From NCBI GenBank assembly GCA_945878515.1, contig CAMCTL010000008.1, positions 1-37,601 on the forward strand: a stretch of DNA of 37,601 nt, read 5' to 3'. Position 1 is the first letter of the stretch, and every line of letters starts with the position of its first letter. Origin of the DNA: Flavobacterium psychrophilum (GTDB lineage: Bacteria > Bacteroidota > Bacteroidia > Flavobacteriales > Flavobacteriaceae). Below, in pieces: positions 1 to 7,782 of the stretch. The position numbers and the translations under genes were made by a program. The notes under the pieces were generated by a model that saw only the letters and a list, made by a program, of their open reading frames with translations, was not told the DNA's origin and ran no database searches.

Positions 1-416
1 ATTAGCTCCTGCTGTTCAGCAAACACTTTTTCCATTACTTTTCTGGAAATGGTTTCTAATTTAGGAAAACGACGGTATAAATCCTCTTCTTTTTCTCTGT
101 TACCAACTACCAGAAAACAGTCGGTAGAACAAGCCATATAATGATTTGATGGAAGGCTATTACTAAAACTATTTAAAGAAATTACCCATTGTTCTTCAGT
201 AAAAAAATTTGCCGTTCTTTCCTCTCCATCCACAATATAATATTGTCGAACACAACCTTCTAAAACGAAATAAGCTTCTGTTGAAATTTGTCCTTCTTTT
301 AGTAAAACATCCCCTTTTTTATAGTGCTTAATTACCATAGTTGCAGCGATAGCATCGGCTTCTTCGGTTGAAATAGGCATTATTCTTGAAAAATAATTTA
401 AGAGTTTGTCTTCCAT
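1..416 (-). CDS. Crp/Fnr-family cyclic-nucleotide-binding regulator, 3' end outside window
   Basis: The reading frame is open from an ATG at 416 (MEDKLLNYFSRIMPISTEEA) to the window edge, about 138 codons. The visible part is a cNMP-binding beta-roll: KKGDVLLKEGQ, then a YFVLEGCVRQYY strand pair, then ERTANFFTEEQWVISL. This layout is typical of Bacteroidota Crp/Fnr proteins, which sense a small ligand or redox state and bind DNA through a C-terminal helix-turn-helix. That C-terminal part lies beyond position 1, so DNA binding cannot be confirmed. The phosphate-binding RxS motif of true cAMP receptors is not evident, so the ligand is unknown. The gene lies 25 bases downstream of the phnA-like gene on the same strand and may be co-transcribed with it. 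Confidence 0.82.
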   Translation of the reverse strand, partial: MEDKLLNYFSRIMPISTEEADAIAATMVIKHYKKGDVLLKEGQISTEAYFVLEGCVRQYYIVDGEERTANFFTEEQWVISLNSFSNSLPSNHYMACSTDCFLVVGNREKEEDLYRRFPKLETISRKVMEKVFAEQQEL

Positions 417-441
417 CACAATCTTATAAATTGCTAAGCAA

Positions 442-1008
442 CTATATTTTCTTTACATATTGGGTGATAATGACAATCGTTTGACCATCAACACGACCTT
501 CAATATATTCGGCGTTTTCGTGGTCTAGTCTAATGTTTCTTACCGCAGTACCTTGTTTGGCGACCATACTAGAACCTTTTACTTTCAAATCTTTAATCAA
601 AACTACGGAATCTCCTGTCGATAGAATAACACCGTTGCTGTCTCTGTGGATTACTTTATTTTCATCTTCTTCGCCTTCGCCAGTGGCTTGCGCCCAAGCC
701 AAATCATCTTCGTCAAGATACATTTGCTCTAGCAATTCTTGGTTGCCCAAACGGCTCAACATTCGCCAAGAAACCACTTGAACGGGTAGATGTTCGCTCC
801 ACATACTGTCATTTAGGCATCGCCAAAGATTGACATCCATCTTTTCTGGATGCTCGATTTGGTCTATTAGCGTTGTATTTATTAAAATACTATCGTCCAT
901 TCCGCCTTTTCGGGTGGGAAGGATTTGATACACTTTTAAATCTTCAGCAAGTCCAGAAAGTTCACATTTTCCGCCACTACGTTTGATTAATTCTCTTTCG
1001 ATGCTCAT
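442..1008 (-). CDS. PhnA-domain protein (YjdM-like)
   Basis: The 188-residue protein ends with the typical PhnA/YjdM C-terminal module: DSNGVILSTGDSVVLIKDL, then KVKGSS, KQGTAVRNIRL, and EGRVDGQTIVIITQYVKK (about residues 122-187). The N-terminal half begins with RSGGKCELSG, a single-cysteine remnant of the zinc-ribbon region, and continues with a tryptophan-rich helical segment (W62, W70, W81) found in the longer Bacteroidota members. Despite the name, this family is not required for phosphonate breakdown and its role is unclear. The start is an ATG at 1008. The gene sits between the regulator and coaD on the same strand, which gives no functional hint. Confidence 0.85.
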   Translation of the reverse strand: MSIERELIKRSGGKCELSGLAEDLKVYQILPTRKGGMDDSILINTTLIDQIEHPEKMDVNLWRCLNDSMWSEHLPVQVVSWRMLSRLGNQELLEQMYLDEDDLAWAQATGEGEEDENKVIHRDSNGVILSTGDSVVLIKDLKVKGSSMVAKQGTAVRNIRLDHENAEYIEGRVDGQTIVIITQYVKKI

Positions 1009-1044
1009 TATTTTTAATTTGTACTAAGCGCTAGTATTTTTTTT

Positions 1045-1509
1045 CTATTTGTTTTTTTTAATTCTTACCGCATCAGGTACTAATAATTCATATTCTCCGT
1101 TGTTTCTAATTACATCCCTCACGATGCTGGAACTAATATATGACGTTTTTGCAGCTGTTAATAAAAACACGGTTTCAATTTTTGACATTCGTCTATTGGT
1201 ATGGGCTATGGCTTTTTCAAACTCAAAATCGGCTGGATTTCGCAAACCACGAAGGATAAAGTTGGCTTTTATTTTTTTGCACAAATCAATGGTTAAACCT
1301 TCATAAGTAATAATGGAAACATTAGGTTCATCTTTGAAAGTTTCTTCGAGGAATTTTTTTCTTTCTTCGAGTGAAAACATATATTTTTTCTCGGCATTGA
1401 TTCCGATGGCGATCACAATTTCATCAAATAAAGTAATTCCTCTTCTTATGATATCTTCGTGACCTAAGGTAATAGGGTCGAACGACCCAGGAAATATGGC
1501 TTTTTTCAT
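1045..1509 (-). CDS. coaD: phosphopantetheine adenylyltransferase
   Basis: CoaD transfers AMP from ATP to 4'-phosphopantetheine, giving dephospho-CoA, the fourth step of CoA synthesis, in the cytoplasm. The 154-residue product starts MKKAIFPGSFDPITLGHEDI, which contains the nucleotidyltransferase TxGH motif (TLGH). It also has the ISSSxxR motif near residue 120 (YISSSIVRDV), and RGLRNPADFEFE. Length matches the family. I chose the ATG at 1509; the frame is open further upstream, but that would overlap the neighbouring membrane protein, whose stop is at 1511. Another CoA gene, panB, lies elsewhere in the window at 27183. Confidence 0.97.
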   Translation of the reverse strand: MKKAIFPGSFDPITLGHEDIIRRGITLFDEIVIAIGINAEKKYMFSLEERKKFLEETFKDEPNVSIITYEGLTIDLCKKIKANFILRGLRNPADFEFEKAIAHTNRRMSKIETVFLLTAAKTSYISSSIVRDVIRNNGEYELLVPDAVRIKKNK

Positions 1510-1510
1510 T

Positions 1511-2089
1511 TTAATTTTTATTGATTTGTCTTTCAATTCTAGTGTCTGGAATAATCCACATTAGAGCAACTGTCGTGTATAGCAATCCTGAAATCCAAGG
1601 CGAAACAAATGCTAATGGAACTGCTGAAATATAGCATAGTAATGATATTTTACCTTTAACATCTTTTTCAACGGCCTTGTATAAGATGGAATCTTTGCCT
1701 TCGAGTTTTATAATTTGATTTTGAAGCAATGTATAAGAAACAGCACACATTAAAAGAATAAATCCATAAACACTCATCGGGGCTGCCGCAAAATGTTGCG
1801 AACCAATCCAACTGGTAGCAAAAGGAATTAGTGATAGCCAAAACAGTAAAAAAAGATTTCCCCATAAAATTGAACCATTCACTTTCTTAACAGCTTGCAA
1901 CATATTATGATGGCTATTCCAATAAATCCCAACGTAAACAAAGCTCAAAACATAACTCAAAACGACAGGAATGAGCGGTTTCAAGGATTCGAAACTACTA
2001 TCTTCAGGCACTTTAATTTCCAAAATCATTATGGTAATGATGATGGCTAAAACACCATCGCTAAAGGCTTCGAGTCGGTTTTTGTTCAT
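1511..2089 (-). CDS. TMEM175-family (DUF1211) membrane protein, probable potassium channel
   Basis: The 192-residue protein opens MNKNRLEAFSDGVLAIIITI. The FSDG motif in the first transmembrane helix is the signature of the TMEM175/DUF1211 family, whose characterised members are tetrameric potassium-permeable channels lacking the TVGYG filter. About six hydrophobic helices can be counted (near residues 8-25, 42-60, 75-95, 105-120, 150-165 and 170-185), the usual single repeat of bacterial members. It ends one base before the coaD ATG, so the two are probably co-transcribed, although no functional link is evident. Ion selectivity is inferred from family only. Confidence 0.85.
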   Translation of the reverse strand: MNKNRLEAFSDGVLAIIITIMILEIKVPEDSSFESLKPLIPVVLSYVLSFVYVGIYWNSHHNMLQAVKKVNGSILWGNLFLLFWLSLIPFATSWIGSQHFAAAPMSVYGFILLMCAVSYTLLQNQIIKLEGKDSILYKAVEKDVKGKISLLCYISAVPLAFVSPWISGLLYTTVALMWIIPDTRIERQINKN

Positions 2090-2126
2090 AGTTTAAATGT
2101 TTATTTATTTTTCAAAAAAAAATCCA

Positions 2127-2217
2127 CCACAGATTACACAGATTTCCACAGATTTTTTTTCTTTATAAATTTAACAAATTAATCCGCGAAAATCAGTTTA
2201 ATCAGTTTAATCCGTGG
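2127..2217. repeat. imperfect inverted repeat, CCACAGATT / AATCCGTGG type
   Basis: An 18-base left arm at 2127-2144 (CCACAGATTACACAGATT) pairs with 2200-2217 (AATCAGTTTAATCCGTGG) at 15 of 18 positions. The right arm follows two overlapping copies of AATCAGTTTA (2191-2200 and 2200-2209). The element fills the gap between the ddl stop and the DUF1211 start. Short palindromic intergenic elements of this type recur in Bacteroidota genomes; the function is unknown. Confidence 0.7.
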
Positions 2218-2232
2218 CCTAAAAATGTCTAA

Positions 2233-3204
2233 TTAAGCTAAAGCCAATTCAATTGCATTCGTAAACAAATCCTCCAAAGAAATTCCCGCTACTTTGGCTT
2301 GTTGAGGAATTAAACTTTCAGTCGTCAAGCCAGGAATGGTGTTCATTTCGAGCATATATGGTTCACCGTCCACAAAGATAAATTCACTTCTGGAGAAACC
2401 TTTCATTTTCAAAACTTCGTAAGCGCGTTTGGCCACTTCGCTCACTTTTTGGGTCATTTCGTCGGAGATTCTGGCAGGCGTGATTTCCTGTGATTTCCCG
2501 TGGTATTTGGCCTCGTAGTCGAAGAAGTCATTCTCGGAAACTATTTCGGTTATCGGTAAAACGATTACTTTTCCTTGATAATTGATAACTCCAACAGAAA
2601 CTTCGGTGCCGTCTAGGAAACTTTCGATGATGATTTCGTTGTCTTCTTTGTAGGCTATTTCAATGGCAATGGGCAATTCGTTGGCAGTTTTTACTTTTGA
2701 AATTCCAAAACTAGAACCTGATTTATTTGGTTTTACAAAGCAAGGCAGGCCAACTTTTTTTACAATTTCGGCAGTGTCGATGTGCTCGCCTTTGTTTAAA
2801 TAAAAAGAAGTAGCCGTTTTGATTCCGTACGGTTTTAAAACTGAAAGCATATCTCGCTTGTTGAAGGTCAAAGCCGACTGGTAATAATCGCAGGAAGATT
2901 GCGGCATTCCAATTAATTGGAAATAGGCTTGCATTAATCCATCTTCTCCTGGCGTTCCGTGAATGGCATTGAAAACACAATCGAAAGTAATTTTTGTTCC
3001 ATTGACAGTAGTCGAGAAATCGTTTTTATCGATTGGAAATTCTGCCTCGTTCTCATCTATATACACCCATTTTTCCTTGAAAATATGAATTCGAAATCCT
3101 TTGTATTTGGTTTTATCCAGAAATTGATAGACAACGTTTCCGCTGATTAAAGAGATTTTATATTCGCTGGAATATCCGCCCATTATGATGGCAATGTTTT
3201 TCAT
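2233..3204 (-). CDS. ddl: D-alanine--D-alanine ligase
   Basis: Ddl joins two D-alanines with ATP to give the dipeptide used for the peptidoglycan stem. The 323-residue product has the N-terminal MGGYSSEYKISLISG, GTPGEDGLMQAYFQLIG in the D-Ala site, the ATP-grasp stretch CFVKPNKSGSSFGISKV, and the metal-binding end YMLEMNTIPGLTTESLIPQQ. Length and motif order match the family. The ATG at 3204 sits directly before KNIAIIMGG. It is divergent from the PASTA-protein/RluD pair, with a repeat-bearing gap of about 260 bases between them. Confidence 0.97.
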   Translation of the reverse strand: MKNIAIIMGGYSSEYKISLISGNVVYQFLDKTKYKGFRIHIFKEKWVYIDENEAEFPIDKNDFSTTVNGTKITFDCVFNAIHGTPGEDGLMQAYFQLIGMPQSSCDYYQSALTFNKRDMLSVLKPYGIKTATSFYLNKGEHIDTAEIVKKVGLPCFVKPNKSGSSFGISKVKTANELPIAIEIAYKEDNEIIIESFLDGTEVSVGVINYQGKVIVLPITEIVSENDFFDYEAKYHGKSQEITPARISDEMTQKVSEVAKRAYEVLKMKGFSRSEFIFVDGEPYMLEMNTIPGLTTESLIPQQAKVAGISLEDLFTNAIELALA

Positions 3205-3282
3205 AGTTTTAGTTGTACGTTATAAGTTAAAAGTGTCGGGTGGTGATACAAAAACAAGAATGCTTTGAAAACCAATTGTTTC

Positions 3283-3360
3283 TAGCCCCGATAGTAGTGG
3301 AAATCCTTTTGTGCCGGTGTTCGGCACGAAAGATTGCAACGGATAGCGGGAAAAAGCTCC
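3283..3360. repeat. palindromic intergenic repeat with GTGCCG/CGGCAC hairpin
   Basis: The outer ends pair imperfectly (CCCCGATAG at 3286-3294 with GGATAGCGGG at 3341-3350), and the centre is a clean hairpin, GTGCCG (3311-3316) with CGGCAC (3322-3327), extended by T-rich/A-rich flanks. It lies between the divergent ddl and PASTA genes. The AGCCCCGATAG...GGATAGCGGG form recurs in Flavobacterium intergenic regions from memory; this has not been searched. Confidence 0.65.
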
Positions 3361-3385
3361 ATCCTTCGACTCTGATCAGGATGAC
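3360..3385. repeat. GTCATCCTGA...TCGAAGGATG-type intergenic repeat
   Basis: Read on the minus strand this is a 26-base sequence starting GTCATCCTGA and ending GTCGAAGGATG, with terminal CATCCT/AGGATG arms (3360-3365 and 3378-3383). It abuts the previous palindrome, so two different repeat families are stacked in one gap. Related sequences are widespread in bacterial intergenic DNA; function unknown. Confidence 0.5.
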
Positions 3386-3436
3386 ACCAAAATATCATTA
3401 AACAAAATTAGAATTTTTTTTGAAACGAAATAGGTT

Positions 3437-3444
3437 TATCTTTG
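3437..3444 (+). promoter_or_regulatory. TAnnTTTG -7 element for the PASTA gene
   Basis: TATCTTTG matches the Bacteroidota -7 consensus. It lies 20 bases before the ATG at 3465 and downstream of the alternative start at 3420, which therefore could not be on the same transcript. This decides the start in favour of 3465. Confidence 0.65.
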
Positions 3445-3464
3445 TGACTTATAAAAATAAATTT

Positions 3465-4079
3465 ATGAGTCTAGGTAAATATCTTAGCAGTCGCGTGTTT
3501 TTCGGACAATTGGCAATCGCTCTTGTTATTCTTGTTGTTTTAACTTATTTGTTTATGCATTGGTTGACTTTCACGACGGATCACGGTCATGAAATTACAG
3601 TTCCCAATTTAGCAAAGTTGACCGAGGAGCAGGTGGAAGAAAAGTTGAACGACTTGGATTTAGATTATGTGCTTTTGGATAGTACAGATTTTAATAGTGA
3701 TTACCCTCAATTTAGTGTAGTTGAGCAAGATCCACTTCCAGGTGCAAAAGTAAAAGAAGGAAGAAAAGTATATATTAAAATTAATCCTTCTGCATATTCG
3801 GCAGTACGACTCCCCAACTTGGTAAACAAAACTTACAGAGAAGTTGTACTAACTTTGAAAGCATTGGGACTTGACGAAGGAACAGTTACTTATGTTCCTA
3901 ATTTAGGGAAAGATATGGTTCAAGAATTGCGCTTAAACGGAAGAAATTTAAAAATTGGAGACCGTGTTATGAAATCTTCTAAGATTGATATTGTTCTAGG
4001 CGATGGTTTGGAAAATTATGCAGAAGAAGTGGACAGTACAGCCATACCAACTGAGGAAGTGCCAGCAAATGAACAATAA
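3465..4079 (+). CDS. PASTA-domain membrane protein
   Basis: The 204-residue protein starts MSLGKYLSSRVFFGQLAIAL. One transmembrane helix (about residues 12-32) is followed by two PASTA domains: roughly 42-112, ending PGAKVKEGRKVYIKINP, and 116-183, ending KSSKIDIVLGDG. PASTA domains bind peptidoglycan fragments or beta-lactams in kinases and penicillin-binding proteins. Here there is no kinase or transpeptidase domain, so the protein is probably a periplasmic cell-wall sensor or scaffold; this is inference. Its acidic C-terminus overlaps the start of the RluD-type gene by 11 bases, so the two are translationally coupled. ddl lies divergently next door, fitting a wall-related role. Confidence 0.88.
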   Translation: MSLGKYLSSRVFFGQLAIALVILVVLTYLFMHWLTFTTDHGHEITVPNLAKLTEEQVEEKLNDLDLDYVLLDSTDFNSDYPQFSVVEQDPLPGAKVKEGRKVYIKINPSAYSAVRLPNLVNKTYREVVLTLKALGLDEGTVTYVPNLGKDMVQELRLNGRNLKIGDRVMKSSKIDIVLGDGLENYAEEVDSTAIPTEEVPANEQ

Positions 4080-5112
4080 TATTGAACCTACCGAAGATTT
4101 AGAAGACGAATTATTTGAACATTACAGATTTGATGTTCCCAAAGGGCAATTGCTCTTGAGAATCGACAAGTATTTGATGAATATGATTCCGAACGCGACT
4201 CGAAACAAAATTCAAAACGCCGCTTCTGCTGGCGATATTTATGTGAATGATATTCCCGTAAAATCCAATTATAAGGTAAAACCTTTGGATGTGATTCGGA
4301 TTATGTTGTCGCATCCACCATTCGAAAACAGAGTTGACCCAGAAGATATTCCGTTGGATATTGTCTACGAAGATGAGGCACTTTTGCTGGTCAATAAACC
4401 GCCTGATTTTGTGGTTCATCCCGGTCACGGTAATTATACTGGGACTTTGGTGAATGCTTTGGCGTTTCATTTTGAGAATTTGCCAATGAACAGTAGCGAA
4501 CGTCCCGGACTGGTGCACCGAATTGACAAAGACACTTCGGGTCTTTTGGTTGTTGCCAAAACAGAAGCCGCAATGACGCATCTCGCCAAACAATTTGAGG
4601 CTAAAACTACCGAAAGAGAATACATTGCACTCGTTTGGGGAAATGTCGTTGCTGATGAAGGAACGATTGAAGGCAACATTGCGCGGCACCTAAAAGACCG
4701 TATGCAAATGGCGGTTTTTGCCGATCCTGAAGTTGGTAAACCTGCTGTGACGCATTATAAAGTATTGGAACGTTTTGGTTATGTGACTTTGATTTCGTGT
4801 AATTTGGAAACGGGTAGAACGCACCAAATTCGGGTGCATTTGAAACACATTGGTCATCCTCTTTTTAATGATGCTCGATATGGTGGTGATTTAATCTTAA
4901 AAGGAACAACGTTCACGAAATACAAACAATTTATAGAAAACTGTTTCAAGGCCTTGCCGCGTCAGGCTTTGCACGCCAAAACGCTTGGTTTTATGCATCC
5001 CACAACGGGAGAAATGATGCGTTTTGATACGGAATTGCCAAAAGATTTTCAGGATTGCATCGAGAAATGGCGAGGCTATTCGAAAACGCATGCTAGTGAG
5101 GAGGAGGAGTAG
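4069..5112 (+). CDS. rluD: RluA/RluD-family 23S rRNA pseudouridine synthase
   Basis: The 347-residue enzyme converts uridine to pseudouridine, probably in 23S rRNA helix 69 if it is a true RluD. The S4-like RNA-binding domain covers about residues 30-90 (RIDKYLMNMIPNATRNKIQN). The catalytic domain has VNKPPDFVVHPGHGNYTGT, then the RluA-type catalytic motif GLVHRIDKDTSGLLVVAKT, whose Asp in HRIDKDTSG is the nucleophile, and later LETGRTHQIRVHLKHIGHPL. The ATG at 4069 is preferred because the S4 region follows it properly; a longer frame from 4003 only overlaps the PASTA gene. The rRNA target is inferred from family. Confidence 0.92.
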   Translation: MNNNIEPTEDLEDELFEHYRFDVPKGQLLLRIDKYLMNMIPNATRNKIQNAASAGDIYVNDIPVKSNYKVKPLDVIRIMLSHPPFENRVDPEDIPLDIVYEDEALLLVNKPPDFVVHPGHGNYTGTLVNALAFHFENLPMNSSERPGLVHRIDKDTSGLLVVAKTEAAMTHLAKQFEAKTTEREYIALVWGNVVADEGTIEGNIARHLKDRMQMAVFADPEVGKPAVTHYKVLERFGYVTLISCNLETGRTHQIRVHLKHIGHPLFNDARYGGDLILKGTTFTKYKQFIENCFKALPRQALHAKTLGFMHPTTGEMMRFDTELPKDFQDCIEKWRGYSKTHASEEEE

Positions 5113-5154
5113 TTAGCGGAATGCCTTTAGAAATATCTGCATAAAAAATAAAAT

Positions 5155-5619
5155 ATGATTTTTAAGGAATTGAAAGTTTACCATTATTTCTGGTTTGTTG
5201 CTTTACTAATTTTGACAATTGGCTTTTTGGGAAAGAACTCCTTTGATTCAGTATTTGATTTAAATATTGGAGATACCTATTATGTTATTGCTCATAGAGA
5301 TTTAACATTATTACTGTCGTTTTTTTACTTTTTACTCGGAACAGGATATTGGCTAGTTCAAAAAGTATTGAAAAAGAAACTGATAAATTATTTGACAGCA
5401 ATTCATTGCATAATATTGTTTGGAAGTTTCCTAGTTTACTGGTCAGTCTATTTTTATTCAAAGGTAATTGTAAAAACTCCTTTCCCATTGTCTGACGATA
5501 ATGAATTAATTAATCAAAGCTTAGTGATTATATTTTTTCTAATAATTTTTATTGGAATACCAATTTACTTTGTAAATTTACTAATTGGTACATTTAGAAA
5601 ACGGTCGGCGATCCACTAG
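5155..5619 (+). CDS. four-helix membrane protein, COX1-like motif, function unknown
   Basis: The 154-residue product has four hydrophobic helices at about 11-25, 47-66, 77-100 and 122-145. At 40-48 it carries DTYYVIAHR, followed by a helix ending GTGYWL. This resembles the segment of haem-copper oxidase subunit I that reads DTYYVVAHFH, where the two histidines bind haem. Only the first histidine is present, so this cannot be a functional oxidase core. It may be a small protein derived from, or sharing the fold of, that subunit. The C-terminus (FRKRSAIH) runs into repeat-like DNA, so the natural end may have been altered. No partner genes are adjacent. Confidence 0.6.
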   Translation: MIFKELKVYHYFWFVALLILTIGFLGKNSFDSVFDLNIGDTYYVIAHRDLTLLLSFFYFLLGTGYWLVQKVLKKKLINYLTAIHCIILFGSFLVYWSVYFYSKVIVKTPFPLSDDNELINQSLVIIFFLIIFIGIPIYFVNLLIGTFRKRSAIH

Positions 5620-5804
5620 CAGCTGTTTCTCGCAATTGGGGATTTTCTAGTAGGTTCACGTTTACGTTTCGTAAGGATTTTATTTTTACAGAAAATAGTC
5701 AGTACCGAAGCTCGCAATTACGTCAAGCGACCGAACTATATTCGGATTTTGAGCCTGGGATGATACGGATTTTCGAAGATAAAAGTGGATTTTTTTTATT
5801 TTGA
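5598..5804 (+). other. open frame without a start codon, possible gene or repeat remnant
   Basis: From 5598 to a TGA at 5802-5804 one frame stays open for 68 codons and reads like protein (GDPLAAVSRNWGFSSRFTFT, then FRKDFIFTENSQYRSSQLRQ, then DFEPGMIRIFEDKSG). There is no ATG/GTG/TTG at its start, and it overlaps the last codons of the membrane protein in another frame. It may be a decayed gene end or part of an inserted repeat. I do not recognise the family. Confidence 0.35.
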
Positions 5805-5937
5805 GTTGTGATTTAGTGTTACCCGATATTTTTGATCAATTGAAAACTGATATAAATCATTTTTAAGCACTTTAATTCCCAATACATTTACAGTCGAATT
5901 TGCGTCTAAAGATTATAATATAATTTAAAAATATAGC
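5620..5937. other. gap of about 320 bases before pfk
   Basis: The first two thirds hold the startless open frame described separately. The rest (about 5805-5937) is AT-rich and must contain the pfk promoter. I cannot point to a clear TAnnTTTG element, hairpin or riboswitch there. Confidence 0.5.
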
Positions 5938-7035
5938 ATGAAAAAAGTTTTAATAGTAACTGGGGGAGGCGATTGTCCGGGATTAAATGCCGTTATCAGA
6001 GCGGTTGTAAAAAGAGCTTCAAAAGAAAAAGACTGGGAAGTTATTGGTAGTATTCAATCGTATGATGGAATACTTCAAGATGAGATGGAAATAGTAACTT
6101 TAGATGACAAAGCAGTAGCAGGAATTCATGTTGATGGTGGAACTATTATTGGCACAACCAATAAAGGTGGACCTTTTGCTTGGCCTGTAAAAAATCAAGA
6201 TGGCACTTGGAGTTCAGTTGATCGCTCTGAGGAAATGATTCGCAAGTTGCAATCGATGGGCGTTGAAGCCGTGATAAGTATTGGAGGCGATGGTTCGCAA
6301 CGAATTTCACAAAGACTTTTTGAAAAAGGATTGAATATTATTGGTGTTCCAAAAACCATAGATAATGATTTATCCGCAACCGATTTTACTTTTGGCTTTC
6401 AAACTGCTGTTCAAATTGCTACTGAGGCAGTTGATAAATTAGTAACCACAGCCGCAAGTCACAATCGGGTTTTGGTTCTTGAAGTTATGGGTCGTAATGC
6501 GGGATGGATTGCTTTGAATGCCGCTATTGCCGGTGGAGCAGAAGTTTGTTTGATTCCAGAAATCCCTTATGATATAGAGTTGGTTGCCAAAAGATTGCAA
6601 AGTCGTTACAACTCCAAAGGAAAAGGAAACGCCATCGTTGTAATTGCTGAGGGAGCCATGCCGAAAGGCGGAACTCTATTGTCCGAAAAAAGTGACGAAA
6701 TAGGTTATGAAAATGTGCGATTGGGCGGAGTTGCCCGTAAATTAGTTAATGATTTAAAAGCTTTGGATTTTGAGCCAGATATGCGTGAAACCGTTTTGGG
6801 ACATTTGCAAAGAGGCGGCAGCCCAATAGCTTACGACAGAATTTTGGCTACACAATTTGGTGTAAAAGCCTTTGAAATGGTGCTGGAAGGCAAATATGGA
6901 GAAATGGTAGCTTATCGTCATTCAAATATTGTATCTGTTCCGTTTGCAGCTGCGATTGATAAAATTAAATTAGTTGATCCAGACTGTGATTTGGTAAAAA
7001 CCGCCAAAGGCGTTGGAATAAGTTTTGGAGATTAA
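5938..7035 (+). CDS. pfkA: 6-phosphofructokinase, ATP-type with mixed (group III-like) active site
   Basis: It phosphorylates fructose 6-phosphate to the 1,6-bisphosphate, the committing step of glycolysis. The 365-residue product has GGGDCPGLNAVIR at 9-21 (phosphoryl-donor site), GTTNKGGPF at 72-80, GGDGS at 116-120, PKTIDND at 138-144 with the catalytic Asp, and LEVMGRNAGW. In this superfamily Gly after GGD predicts ATP use, while Asp there predicts pyrophosphate. Here the donor site is GGDG, but the second diagnostic position is Lys (PKTIDND), a combination found in the so-called group III or mixed enzymes rather than E. coli PfkA (PGTIDND). It is convergent with the GNAT gene at 7124. The allosteric site is not assignable by eye. 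Confidence 0.95.
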   Translation: MKKVLIVTGGGDCPGLNAVIRAVVKRASKEKDWEVIGSIQSYDGILQDEMEIVTLDDKAVAGIHVDGGTIIGTTNKGGPFAWPVKNQDGTWSSVDRSEEMIRKLQSMGVEAVISIGGDGSQRISQRLFEKGLNIIGVPKTIDNDLSATDFTFGFQTAVQIATEAVDKLVTTAASHNRVLVLEVMGRNAGWIALNAAIAGGAEVCLIPEIPYDIELVAKRLQSRYNSKGKGNAIVVIAEGAMPKGGTLLSEKSDEIGYENVRLGGVARKLVNDLKALDFEPDMRETVLGHLQRGGSPIAYDRILATQFGVKAFEMVLEGKYGEMVAYRHSNIVSVPFAAAIDKIKLVDPDCDLVKTAKGVGISFGD

Positions 7036-7123
7036 TTTTTTATGTTCGCCAAGAATTACCGCAATTCTTTAGTGAAAATTTGTATGATTTGTAACCTATT
7101 TCAAAAATAAGAAATCTACTTTA

Positions 7124-7663
7124 TTATAAGTAATTGGCTTGATTGATTATTCGGAGTTCCATTAACAAATCGGTTTGTACATCGTTGCCCAAAGTAAAAT
7201 TATGTTGGTCAAATTCGACAAAGTCATTATTGTTGTAAAATTGTATTGCCTTGTGATTTTTTTTCCAAACGCCAAGCCAAATCGTTTCTACGCCAGATTC
7301 TTGTCCGATTTTTACAGCTTTATTGAGCAATAATTGGCCAATTTTCTTTCCGTGAAAATTTTTCAAAACATAAATCCTTTGAATTTCCATTGCTTGCGAG
7401 CTGCGGATTTCGGTTTGAGCATTTCCAAAATTTAGTTTTAAATAAGCAATCGCTTGATGATCTAAAATAGCGAGATAAAATGCCGATTCTGGATTGTTAA
7501 TTTCTAAGGCTATTTGTTGAGCATTAAAATTTTCCTGAATGTAATTATCCATATTCTCAGGCGTATTTACTTCTGTAAAAGTTTCAATAAAAGTACGCTT
7601 GCCGATTTCTTGAATGGTTTCAAGATCGGAAATGCTTGCTTTTCTAATGGTAACTGGGTTCAT
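7124..7663 (-). CDS. GNAT-family N-acetyltransferase
   Basis: The 179-residue protein has the GNAT fold in order: VTIRKASISDLETIQEIGKR at the N-terminus, the strand IQRIYVL at about 110, the acetyl-CoA pyrophosphate loop FHGKKIGQLLLNKAV (Q/RxxGxG/A type), and the motif B region WLGVWKKNHKAIQFYNNNDF. The closest described group is the SpeG/PaiA-like acetyltransferases acting on polyamines or small amines, but the substrate cannot be told from the sequence. It stands alone on the minus strand between pfk and yaaA. Confidence 0.85.
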   Translation of the reverse strand: MNPVTIRKASISDLETIQEIGKRTFIETFTEVNTPENMDNYIQENFNAQQIALEINNPESAFYLAILDHQAIAYLKLNFGNAQTEIRSSQAMEIQRIYVLKNFHGKKIGQLLLNKAVKIGQESGVETIWLGVWKKNHKAIQFYNNNDFVEFDQHNFTLGNDVQTDLLMELRIINQANYL

Positions 7664-7748
7664 AAACGTATCGGATTATAAAATTATAATTCATTCAAAA
7701 ATACGCAAATAAAATGAAAACAATTTTCATTTTCGGATTTTCAATTTG

Positions 7749-7756
7749 TATTTTTG
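7749..7756 (+). promoter_or_regulatory. TAnnTTTG -7 element for yaaA
   Basis: TATTTTTG lies 26 bases before the yaaA ATG at 7783, a usual leader length for Bacteroidota. Confidence 0.55.
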
Positions 7757-7782
7757 AAACTTTCAATTTAGAGTGAACAATT

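Noticed and set aside
3420..3464. Longer N-terminus for the PASTA protein
   Set aside because: The -7 promoter element lies at 3437-3444, downstream of that start, and the added residues would push the membrane helix away from the N-terminus.
7051..7069. Terminator after pfk
   Set aside because: AAGAATT/AATTCTT is a weak 7-base AT-rich stem without a T-run, so I do not list it as a feature.
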